This document shows, in pieces, positions 1 through 10,198 of a stretch of 64,000 nt of DNA. The translations under genes were made by a program, and so were the position numbers. Origin of the DNA: Liolophura sinensis (taxonomy: Eukaryota; Mollusca; Polyplacophora; Chitonida; Chitonidae); assembly GCF_032854445.1 (NCBI RefSeq), contig NW_027017956.1, forward strand, positions 310,001 through 374,000, given 5' to 3'. Under the pieces are notes generated by a model. That model was not told the origin of the DNA and did no database searches. It saw only the letters and a program-made list of their open reading frames with translations. Numbering within the stretch: position 1 is the stretch's first letter; each line of letters begins with the position of its first letter.

Positions 1-174
1 ACTTGCCTTCGGTAAGTCGTCTCAGTGATGTAGCACTAAATAAAAGAGCGGTGAAAATCCGTCCTGCAACAAGGAGGCACATTAAACGTGCATGCACCCT
101 AATGATTCCTTCGTCGTCATATGACTGAAAAATTGTTGAGTACGACGTTAAACCCCAAGCACTCACTCACTCAC
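1..174 (+). mobile_element. tRNA-derived SINE, 3' part (copy 0, cut by window start)
   Basis: This is the 3' half of the SINE family seen thirteen more times in the window; the tRNA-like head lies upstream of base 1. It carries the central body, the motif ACGACGTTAAACCCCAAG and an ACTC-repeat tail, followed by the shared flanking repeat TCAGTTGCACAG at 175-186. It has the GTTGAGTACG tail variant and reads GATGTAGCAC where the others read GATGCAGCAC or, in copies 1 and 10, GATGCAGCCC. It is non-coding. Confidence 0.85.
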
Positions 175-197
175 TCAGTTGCACAGCGACATACATA

Positions 198-910
198 CAA
201 GATGAAGATTGTAATCGACATAATAGCATGTTCAGTTACAAAATGAACATTGTAATCATTGTAATAGCATGTTAAGTTACAAAGTGAACATTGTAATCCT
301 TATAATTGCATGTTCAGTTACAAGATGAACATTGTAATCATTATAAAAACATCATCAGCTGCAAGGTGAACATTATAATCAGTATACAAGCATGCTCAGT
401 TGCAAAATGGACATTGTAATCATTGCAATAGCATATTCAGTTACAAGATGAACATTGCAATCATTATAATAATGTGCTCAGTTACAAGGAGAACATTGAA
501 ATCATTACAATAGCGTGCTCAGTTACAAGGTGAACATTGTAATCATTATAAAAACATGCCCAGTTACAAGATGAACATTGTAATAGTTAAAATAGCATGC
601 TCAAATACAAGATGAGCAATGTAATCATTATAATAGCATGCTCAATTACAAGATGAAAATTGTAATTCGTATAATAGCATGCTCAGTTACAACATGAACA
701 TTGTAATCATTATAATAGCATGTTTAGTTACAAGATGAACATTGTAATCAGTATAATAGCATGCTCAGTTACAAAATTAATATTTTAATTATTACACTAG
801 TATGCCCAGTTACAAGATGAACATTGTAATCAGTATAATAGCGTGCTCAGTTACAAGATGAGCAATGTAATCATTATAATAGCATGTTCAGTTACCAGAT
901 GAACATTGTA
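198..910 (+). repeat. 41-bp satellite, block 0 (713 bp)
   Basis: A tandem array of about 17 monomers of 41 bp. Each has the core CAGTTACAAGATGAAC followed by ATTGTAATCATTATAA and a GCATG-containing linker. It is the shortest block in the window and lacks the CGTCAACGG marker of the 2088-bp higher-order repeat. Its last part, with AAATTAATATTTTAATT and ACACTAGTATGCCC, matches the ends of the long and medium blocks, so it looks like a block whose middle was lost. Stops in all frames show it is non-coding. Confidence 0.93.
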
Positions 911-1806
911 AGAATTATTTTTAGAATAAATCGCTTCCAAACTCTGGTATATTCACCTTAGTTTAACTAAACGCCATCATATCGTATTTATGTTAATTAC
1001 ATGTAATATTGTAATAGGCATGTTCTTAAGTCAAGTGGCCCTTTGTTAGACTGTTTAGCCTTTCAAAACGAAAAATACAGGTATGCATATTTAAGAGAAC
1101 TTAAGTTTGTCCTTTTTTAAAACCATTTTCTTCATTCCTCAATGAAAAATACATGCATTGTTTCGCACCCCTATTTGCAGCGTACTGGCAATGGGCCAAA
1201 TGTGTAGAATACGATATCTATAAAATTAATCTGACTGCAATAAGATCAGAAAATTCGACCCCAATTCTTTGATGGTTTTCTCTACGGTTCTTCTATATCG
1301 GGACTAGTCTTGCTGACAATGGTAACTCATGCTCGTCGGCAGGTACACGTACGTTAATGAGATCAATAACTTTGTCTCTTTCTTTCAGGACAAATATGTA
1401 ACTTATTAAACTAACGGTTTTGACAGATAAATGTTACAGCTCTGTGATCTCATCATGTTAGAAATGAAATAACAAATGCGATATAGACGTACTTGAGATC
1501 CTAATATTTTTTTTCCAGAGTGCTTACGGTGGACTTCGTTTGGATTCTGTGAGGGTTTTGATAGGTCTGTTATATGTTAATTGTGTATTACTGAAAACTC
1601 GCTCCACTAATATTATATGTACAAACATGTTTGCTTAAAGCCTTCCTTTCACTAGGAAATGAAATAGCCTGAGTAGGAGCCTTGTCAGGTGGGGTTATGT
1701 ATGGGAGGACTAAGGTTTGCCTGAAGTGAAAGACATAGGTACAGTAAATGGCGCAGAGACATACATGTCTTTACAGATAAATGTTATCTGATCGTCAGTT
1801 GCACAG
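911..1806 (+). repeat. 896-bp spacer, copy 1 (haplotype A)
   Basis: Non-satellite sequence between the last 41-bp monomer (which carries the private TTACCAG variant) and the SINE. I recognise no gene in it. Haplotype A markers are CTTAAGTCAAGTGG, GCGTACTGG and CTTTGATGG. It shares CGAAAAATACAGG and GAGATCCTAATATT only with copy 10. Intron-like words (CTTTCTTTCAG, TTTTCCAG) occur but no open frame joins them. The 14-bp inverted repeat AGACAT-AC-ATGTCT lies at 1757-1770. The 5' copy of the target-site duplication is at 1795-1806. Confidence 0.88.
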
Positions 1807-1817
1807 ACCGGCCCGGA

Positions 1818-1871
1818 TAGCACAGTTGGTAGAGCGTCCGCTTCGGGACCGGTAGATCCAGGATCAATCCT
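1818..1871 (+). promoter_or_regulatory. RNA polymerase III internal promoter (representative, SINE copy 1)
   Basis: Box A TAGCACAGTTGG (1818-1829) matches the tRNA D-arm consensus well. Box B at 1861-1871 matches about 9 of 11 positions of the T-arm consensus. The 31-bp gap between them is in the normal range for tRNA-type promoters. The same two boxes occur at the same spacing in all thirteen complete SINEs. Whether they are active is unknown. Confidence 0.6.
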
Positions 1872-1897
1872 TGGTCGAGTCACACCTAAGACTTTAA

Positions 1898-1919
1898 AAG
1901 AGGAAGTTGTAACTTCCTC
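1898..1919 (+). other. SINE hairpin (representative, copy 1)
   Basis: GAGGAAGTT and AACTTCCTC form 9-bp inverted arms around a 2-base centre, just downstream of the tRNA-like head. Copies with GTTGTGACTTCC keep 8 bp of each arm; copies 9 and 13 (GTGACATCCTC) lose the pairing in the middle. It probably folds in SINE RNA. Confidence 0.6.
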
Positions 1920-2190
1920 GTTTGGCGTTCAGCATGAAGGGGATAGTGCAACGACTGGTTGACCCGTTTCAGCATAATGGCTCGGGCGGGGCGGCTTACT
2001 TGCCTTCGGTAAGTCGTCTCAGTGATGCAGCCCTAAATAAAAGAGCGGCGGAAAATCCGTCCTGCAACAAGGAGGCACATTACACGTGCATGCACCCTAA
2101 TGATTCCTTCGTCGTCATATGACTGAAAAATTGTTTAGATACGACGTTAAACCCCAAGCACTCACTCACTCAGTTGCACAGCGACATACA

Positions 2191-4131
2191 TACAAGATGA
2201 AGATTGTAATCGACATAATAGCTTGTTCAGTTACAAAATGAACATTGTAATCATTGTAATAGCATGTTAAGTTACAAAGTGAACATTGTAATCCTTATAA
2301 TTGCATGTTCAGTTACAAGATGAACATTGTAATCATTATAAAAACATCATCAGTTGCAAGGTGAACATTGTAATCAGTATACAAGCATACTCAGTTGCAA
2401 AATGGACATTGTAATCATTACTTTAGCATATTCAGTTACAAGATGAACAATGTAATCATTATAATCATGTGCTCAGTTACAAGGTGAACATTGTAATCAT
2501 TACAATAGCGTGCTCAGTTACAAGATGAACATTGTAATCATTATAAAAACATGCCCAGTTACAAGATGAACATTGTAATAGTTAAAATAGCATGATCAGT
2601 TACGAAGTGAACATTGTAATCATTATAATAGCATGCTCAGTTGCAAGATAAACAATGTAATCATTATAATATCATTTTCAGTTACAAGATGAAGATTGTA
2701 ATCGACATAATAGCATGTTCAGTTACAAGATGAACATTGTAATCATTGTAATAGCATGTTCAGTTACAAAGTAAACATTGTAATCATTATAATAGCGTCA
2801 ACGGTTACAAAATCACCATTGTAATTAATATAATAGCATGCTCAGTTACAAAATGAATATTTCAATCATTATATTAGCATATTTCATTACAAGATGAACA
2901 TTGTAATCATTATTATAGCATATGTAGTTACAAGATGAACATTGTAATCATTATCAAAACATCATCAGTTACAAGGTGAACATTGTAATCAGTATAAAAG
3001 CATGCTCAGTTGCAAAATGGATATTGTAATCATTACATTAGCATATTCACTTACAAGATGAACATTGTAATTATTATAAAAATGTGCTCAGTTACAAGGT
3101 GAACAATGTAATCATTGTAATAGCATGTTCAGTTACAAAGTGAACATTGTAATCCTTATAATTGCATGTTCAGTTACAAGATGAACAATGTAATCATTAT
3201 AAAAAGTAAACAGTTTCAAGGTGAACATTGTAATCAGTATACAAGCATGCTCAGTTGCAAAATGGACATTGTAATTATTACATTAGCATATTCACTTACA
3301 AGATGAATATTGTAATCATTATAATAACATCATCAGTTACAACATAAGCATTGTATTCATTATATTAGCTCGTTGACTTACAAGATAAACATTGTAATCA
3401 TTATAAAAGCATGTTCAGTTACAAGGTGAACATAGTAATCATTTTAAAAACATGCTCAGTTGCAAGATGAAGATTGTAATCGACATAATAGCATGTTCAG
3501 TTACAAGATGAACATTGTAATCATTATAAAAACATCATCAGTTGCAAGGTGAACATTGTAATCAGTATACAAGCATGCTCAGTTGCAAGATAAACATTGT
3601 AATCATTACATTAGCATATTCACTTACAAGATGAATATTGTAATCATTATAATAACATCATCAGTTACAAAGTAAACATTGTATTCATTATATTAGCACG
3701 TTCAATTACAAGATGAACATTGTAATCATTATAAAAGCATGTTCAGTTACAAGGTGAACATTGTAATCTTTATAATAGCATGTTCAGTTACAAGGTGGAC
3801 ATTGTAAGTATAAAAGCATGCTCAGTTGCAAAATAGACATTGTAATCATTACATAAGCATATTCAGTTACAAGATGAATATTGTAATCATTATAATAACA
3901 TCATCAGTTACAAAATGAACATTGTATTCATTATATTAGCACGTTCAATTACAAGATGAACATTGTAATCATTATAATATCATGCTCAGTTGCAAGATGA
4001 AGATTGTAATCGACATAATAGCATGTTCAGTTACAAGATGAACATTGTAAACATTGTATTAGCATGTTCAGTTACAAAGTGAACATTGTAATCATTATAA
4101 TAGCATGTTCAGTTACCAGATGAACATTGTA
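2191..4131 (+). repeat. 41-bp satellite, block 1 (1941 bp, short class)
   Basis: About 47 monomers. The higher-order-repeat marker CGTCAACGG occurs once, at 2796. Length is identical to blocks 7 and 10. It shares private variants with block 10 (AGCTTGTTCAG near the start, ATTACTTTAGCAT, ATTATCAAAACATC), so the two are recent duplicates about 49.9 kb apart. The first TTTT on the + strand after the SINE is at 2675-2678, a possible polymerase III stop. The block ends in the short-class signature (GTAAACATTGTATTAGC) and leads into a type B spacer. Confidence 0.93.
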
Positions 4132-5027
4132 AGAATTATTTTTAGAATAAATCGCTTCCAAACTCTGGTATATTCACCTTAGTTTAACTAAACGCCATCA
4201 TATCGTATTTATGTTAATTACATGTAATATTTTAATAGGCATGTTCTTAAATCAAATGGCCCTTTGTTAGACTGTTTAGCCTTTCAAAACGGAAACTACA
4301 GGTATGCATATTTAAGAGAACTTATGTTTGTCCTTTTTTAAAACCATTTTCTTCATTCCTCAATGAAAAATACATGCATTGTTTCGCACCCCTATTTGCA
4401 GCGTTCTGGCAATGGGCCAAATGTGTAGAAAACGATATCTGTGAAATTAATCTGACAGCAATAAAATCAGAAAATTCGACCCCAATTATTTTATGGTTTT
4501 CTCTACGGTTCTTCTATATCGGGACTAGTCTTGCTGACAATGGTAACTGATGCTCGTCGGCAGGTACACGTACGTTAATGAGATCAATAACTTTGTCTCT
4601 TTCTTTCAGGACAAATATGTAACTTATTAAACTAACGGTTTTGACAGATAAATGTAACAGCTCTGTGATCTCATCATGTTAGAAATGAAATAAAAAATGC
4701 GATATAGACGTACTTGAGCTCCTAATATGTTTTTTCCAGAGTGCTTACGGTGGACTTCGTTTGGATTCTGTAAGGGTTTTGATAGGTCTGTTATATGTTA
4801 ATTGTGTATTACTGAAAACTCGCTCCACTAACATTATATATACAAACATGTATGCTTAAAGCCTTCCTTTCACTAGGAAATAAAATAGCCTGAGTAGGAG
4901 CCTTGTCAGGTGGGGTTATGTATGGGAGGACTAAGGTTTGCCTGAAGTGAAAGACATAGGTACAGTAAATGGCGCAGAGACATACATGTCTTTACAGATA
5001 AATGTTATCTGATCGTCAGTTGCACAG
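4132..5027 (+). repeat. 896-bp spacer, copy 2 (haplotype B)
   Basis: Same spacer as copy 1 with B markers: AATATTTTAATAGG, CTTAAATCAAATGG, ACTTATGTTTGTCC, GCGTTCTGG, TTTTATGG, AAATAAAAAATGCG and ACATGTATGC. Private differences include TAGAAAACGATA, CTGACAGCAATA and CTGTAAGGG. The frame that is open for 82 codons in copy 13 is stopped here at GGTAACTGATGC. No gene recognised. Confidence 0.88.
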
Positions 5028-5396
5028 ACCGGCCCGGATAGCACAGTTGGTAGAGCGTCCGCTTCGGGACCGGTAGATCCAGGATCAATCCTTGGTCGAG
5101 TCACACCTAAGACTTTAAAAGAGGAAGTTGTGACTTCCTCGTTTGGCGTTCAGCATGAAGGGGATAGTGCAACGACTGGTTGACCCGTTTCAGTATAATG
5201 GCTCGGGCGGGGCGGCTTACTTGCCTTCGGTAAGTCGTCTCAGTGATGCAGCACTAAACAAAAGAGCGGTGAAAATCCGTCCTGCAACAAGGAGGCACAT
5301 TAAACGTGCATGCACCCTAATGATTCCTTCGTCGTCATATGACTGAAAAATTGTTGAGTACGACGTTAAACCCCAAGCACTCACTCACTCACTCAC
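5028..5396 (+). mobile_element. tRNA-derived SINE, copy 2
   Basis: Box A at 5039-5050 and box B-like motif at 5082-5092. The hairpin has the B form (GTTGTGACTTCC, arms reduced to 8 bp). The ACTC tail is the longest of the set (254 bp from the TTGGCG reference point to the 3' flanking repeat, against 246-251 elsewhere). Flanking repeats lie at 5016-5027 and 5397-5408. It has CAGTATAATGG and the GTTGAGTACG tail. Confidence 0.88.
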
Positions 5397-6022
5397 TCAG
5401 TTGCACAGCGACATACATACAAGATGAAGATTGTAATCGACATAATAGCATGTTCAGTTACAAAATGAACATTGTAATCATTGTAATAGCATGTTAAGTT
5501 ACAAAGTGAACATTGTAATCCATATAATTGCATGTTCAGTTACAAGATGAACATTGTAATCATTATAAAAACATCATCAGCTGCAAGGTGAACATTGTAA
5601 TCAGTATACAAGCATGCTCAGTTGCAAAATGGACATTGTAATCATTACAATAGCATATTCAGTTACAAGATGAACATTGTAATCATTATAATCATGTGCT
5701 CAGTTACAAGGTGAACATTGTAATCATTACAATAGCGTGCTCAGTTACAAGATGAACATTGTAATCATTATAAAAACATGCCCAGTTACAAGATGAACAT
5801 TGTAATAGTTAAAATAGCATGATCAGTTACGAAGTAAACATTGTAATCATTATAATAGCATGCTCAGTTGCAAGATAAACATTGTAATCATTATAATATC
5901 ATTTTCAGTTACAAGATGAAGATTGTAATCGACATAATAGCATGTTCAGTTACAAGATGAACATTGTAATCATTGTAATAGCATGTTCAGTTACAAAGTA
6001 AACATTGTAATCATTATAATAG

Positions 6023-8110
6023 CGTCAACGGTTACAAAATCACCATTGTAATCAATATAATAGCATGCTCAGTTACAAAATGAATATTGCAATCATTATA
6101 TTAGCATATGTAGTTACAAGATGAACATTGTAATCATTATTATAGCATATGTAGTTACAAGATGAACATTTTAATCATTATAAAAACATCATCAGTTACA
6201 AGGTGAACATTGTAATCAGTATAAAAGCATGCTCAGTTGCAAAATGGATATTGTAATCATTACATTAGCATATTCACTTACAAGATGAACATTGTAATCA
6301 TTATAATAATGTGCTCAGTTACAAGGTGAACAATGTAATCATTGTAATAGCATGTTCAGTTACAAAGTGAACATTGTAATCCTTATAATTGCATGTTCAG
6401 TTACAAAGTGAACATTGTAATCATTATAAAAACATCATCAGTTGCAAGGTGAACATTGTAATCAGTATACAAGCATGCTCAGTTGCAAAATGGACATTGT
6501 AATCATTACAATAGCATATTCAGTTACAAGATGAACATTGTAATCATTATAATAATGCGCTCAGTTACAAGGTGAACCATGTAATCATTGTAATAGCATG
6601 TTCAGTTACAAAGTGAACATTGTAATCCTTATAATTGCATGTTCAGTTACAAGATGAACATTGTAATCATTATAAAAACATAAACAGTTACAAGGTGAAC
6701 ATTGTAATCAGTATACAAGCATGCTCAGTTGCAAAATGGACATTGTAATCATTACATTAGCATATTCACTTACAAGATGAATATTGTAATTATTATAATA
6801 ACATCATCAGTTACAATGTAAACATTGTATTCATTATATTAGCTCGTTCACTTACAAGATAAACATTGTAATCATTATAAAAGCATGTTCAGCTACAAGG
6901 TGAACATAGTAATCATTTTAAAAACATGCTCAGTTGCAAGATGAAGATTGTAATCGACATAATAGCATGTTCAGTTACAAGATGAACATTGTAATCATTA
7001 TAAAAACATCATCAGTTGCAAGGTGAAAATTGTAATCAGTATACAAGCATGCTCAGTTGCAAGATAAACATTGTAATCATTACATTAGCATATTCACTTA
7101 CAAGATGAATATTGTAATCATTATAATAACATCATCAGTTACAAAGTAAACATTGTATTCATTATATTAGCACGTTCAATTACAAGATGAACATTGTAAT
7201 CATTATAAAAGCATGTTCAGTTACAAGGTGAACATTGTAATCTTTATAAAATCATGCTCAGTTACAAGATGAACATTCTAATCATTATAATAGCATGTTC
7301 AGTTACAAGGTGGACATTGTAAGTATAAAAGCATGCTCAGTTGCAAAATGGACATTGTAATCATTACATAAGCATATTCAGTTACAAGATGAATATTGTA
7401 ATCATTATAATAACATCATCAGTTACAAAATGAACATTGTATTCAATATATTAGCACGTTCAATTACAAGATAAACATTGTAATCATTATAATATCATGC
7501 TCAGTTGCAAGATGAAGATTGTAATCGACATAATAGCATGTTCAGTTACAAGATGAACATTGTAATCATTGTAATAGCATGTTCAGTTACAAAGTGAACA
7601 TTGTAATCCTTATAATTGCATGTTCAGTTACAAGATGAACGTTGTTATCATTATAAAAACATCATCAGTTCCTAGGTGAACATTGTATTCAGTATACAAG
7701 CATGCTCAGTTGCAAAATGGACATTGTAATCATTGCAATAGCATATTCAGTTACAAGATGAACATTGCAATCATTATAATAATGTGCTCAGTTACAAGGA
7801 GAACATTGAAATCATTACAATAGCGTGCTCAGTTACAAGGTGAACATTGTAATCATTATAAAAACATGCCCAGTTACAAGATGAACATTGTAATAGTTAA
7901 AATAGCATGCTCAAATACAAGATGAGCAATGTAATCATTATAATAGCATGCTCAGTTGCAAGATAAACATTGTAATCATTATAATATCATTTTCAGTTAC
8001 AAGATGAAGATTGTAATCGACATAATAGCATGTTCAGTTACAAGATGAACATTGTAATCATTGTAATAGCATTTTCAGTTACAAAGTAAACATTGTAATC
8101 ATTATAATAG
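6023..8110 (+). repeat. 2088-bp higher-order repeat unit, block 2, first
   Basis: Delimited by successive occurrences of CGTCAACGGTTACAAAATCA at 6023 and 8111. It contains about 51 monomers of 41 bp, each distinguishable by private variants (for example the CAGTTCCTAGGTGAAC monomer near 7667), repeated in the same order in the next unit. The same-order recurrence is what makes it a higher-order repeat. Confidence 0.9.
6381..6626 (+). repeat. 246-bp six-monomer sub-repeat
   Basis: Six successive monomers with linkers CCTTATAATTGCATG, CATTATAAAAACATC, CAGTATACAAGCATG, CATTACAATAGCATA, CATTATAATAATGCG and CATTGTAATAGCATG, after which CCTTATAATT restarts at 6627. The same 246-bp step occurs at 18431 to 18677. 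It is the smallest higher-order unit and equals the length difference between blocks 3 and 7. Confidence 0.85.
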
Positions 8111-10198
8111 CGTCAACGGTTACAAAATCACCATTGTAATCAATATAATAGCATGCTCAGTTACAAAATGAATATTGCAATTATTATATTAGCATATGTA
8201 GTTACAAGATGAACATTGTAATCACTATTATAACATATGTAGTTACAAGATGAACATTTTAATCATTATAAAAACATCATCAGTTACAAGGTGAACATTG
8301 TAATCAGTATAAAAGCATGCTCAGTTGCAAAATGGATATTGTAATCATTACATTAGCATATTCACTTACAAGATGAACATTGTAATCATTATAATAATGT
8401 GCTCAGTTGCAAGGTGAACAATGTAATCATTGTAATAGCATGTTCAGTTACAAAGTGAACATTGTAATCCTTATAATTGCATGTTCAGCTACAAAGTGAA
8501 CATTGTAATCATTATAAAAACATCATCAGTTGCAAGGTGAACATTGTAATCAGTATACAAGCATGCTCAGTTGCAAAATGGACATTGTAATCATTACAAT
8601 AGCATATTCAGTTACAAGATGAACATTGTAATCATTATAATATTGCGCTCAGTTACAAGGTGAACCATGTAATCATTGTAATAGCATGTTCAGTTACAAA
8701 GTGAACATTGTAATCCTTATAATTGCATGTTCAGTTACAAGATGAACATTGTAATCATTATAAAAACATAAACAGTTACAAGGTGAACATTGTAATCAGT
8801 ATACAAGCATGCTCAGTTGCAAAATGGACATTGTAATCATTACATTAGCATATTCACTTACAAGATGAATATTGTAATTATTATAATAACATCATCAGTT
8901 ACAATGTAAACATTGTATTCATTATATTAGCCCGTTCACTTACAAGATAAACATTGTAATCATTATAAAAGCATGTTCAGCTACAAGGTGAACATAGTAA
9001 TCATTTTAAAAACATGCTCAGTTGCAAGATGAAGATTGTAATCGACATAATAGCATGTTCAGTTATAAGATGAACATTGTAATCATTATAAAAACATCAT
9101 CAGTTGCAAGGTGAACATTGTAATCAGTATACAAGCATGCTCAGTTGCAAGATAAACATTGTAATCATTACATTAGCATATTCACTTACAAGATGAATAT
9201 TGTAATCATTATAATAACATCATCAGTTACAAAGTAAACATTGTATTCATTATATTAGCACGTTCAATTACAAGATGAACATTGTAATCATTATAAAAGC
9301 ATGTTCAGTTACAAGGTGAACATTGTAATCTTTATAAAATCATGCTCAGTTACAAGATGAACATTCTAATCATTATAATAGCATGTTCAGTTACAAGGTG
9401 GACATTGTAAGTATAAAAGCATGCTCAGTTGCAAAATGGACATTGTAATCATTACATAAGCATATTTAGTTACAGGATGAATATTGTAATCATTATAATA
9501 ACATCATCAGTTACAAAATGAACATTGTATTCAATATATTAGCACGTTCAATTACAAGATGAACATTGTAATCATTATAATATCATGCTCAGTTGCAAGA
9601 TAAAGATTGTAATCGACATAATAGCATGTTCAGTTACAAGATGAACATTGTAATCATTGTAATAGCATGTTCAGTTACAAAGTGAACATTGTAATCCTTA
9701 TAATTGCACGTTCAGTTACAAGATGAACGTTGTTATCATTATAAAAACATCATCAGTTCCTAGGTGAACATTGTAATCAGTATACAAGCATGCTCAGTTG
9801 CAAAATGGACATTGTAATCATTGCAATAGCATATTCAGTTACAAGATGAACATTGCAATCATTATAATAATGTGCTCAGTTACAAGGAGAACATTGAAAT
9901 CATTACAATAGCGTGCTCAGTTACAAGGTGAACATTGTAATCATTATAAAAACATGCCCAGTTACAAGATGAACATTGTAATAGTTAAAATAGCATGCTC
10001 AAATACAAGATGAGCAATGTAATCATTATAATAGCATGCTCAGTTGCAAGATAAACATTGTAATCATTATAATATCATTTTCAGTTACAACATGAACATT
10101 GTAATCGACATAATAGCATGTTCAGTTACAAGATGAACATTGTAATCATTGTAATAGCATGTTCAGTTACAAAGTAAACATTGTAATCATTATAATAG
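8111..10198 (+). repeat. 2088-bp higher-order repeat unit, block 2, second
   Basis: Second tandem unit, bounded by the marker at 8111 and 10199, with the same order of variant monomers as the first. Small differences include CATAGTAATC context changes and AATATTGCGCTC near 8640 in place of AATAATGCGCTC. Confidence 0.9.

Larger units (their letters stand above)
1807..2169 (+). mobile_element. tRNA-derived SINE, copy 1
   Basis: A short non-autonomous retroposon that would depend on a LINE reverse transcriptase. The head is tRNA-like: box A TAGCACAGTTGG at 1818-1829 and a degenerate box B (GGATCAATCCT) at 1861-1871. Next come a 9-bp-arm hairpin (GAGGAAGTT/AACTTCCTC), a central body and an ACTC tail. 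It is flanked by TCAGTTGCACAG at 1795-1806 and 2170-2181. This copy has one extra base (GCGGCGGAAAATCC) and a GTTTAGATACG tail. The short open frame starting TTG inside it is not a gene. Family name is uncertain; it resembles widespread molluscan tRNA-SINEs such as RUDI, from memory. Confidence 0.88.

Noticed and set aside
156-174. ACTC repeats as telomeric DNA
   Set aside because: They are short, always at the SINE 3' end, and are the element's own tail.
911-1806. Exons in the spacer, suggested by CTTTCTTTCAG, TTTTCCAG and CAGGTACACG words
   Set aside because: No long or conserved frame lies between them, the stops differ among copies, and such words are common in AT-rich DNA.
1809-1880. 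Functional tRNA gene
   Set aside because: Box A and box B-like motifs are present, but the T-arm is degenerate, I cannot close an acceptor stem, and the sequence continues into a SINE body repeated thirteen times.
1922-2122. Open frame of 66-67 codons recurring in many SINE copies
   Set aside because: It starts at TTG inside the SINE, spans the SINE body, and is destroyed by an extra G in copies 4, 8, 9, 11 and 13. It is a by-product of a repeated element, not a gene family.
198-5027. Helitron or similar element carrying a satellite core
   Set aside because: Tandem arrays inside non-autonomous elements are known in molluscs, but I could not identify terminal motifs, a 3' hairpin with CTAG end, or insertion boundaries for the unit.
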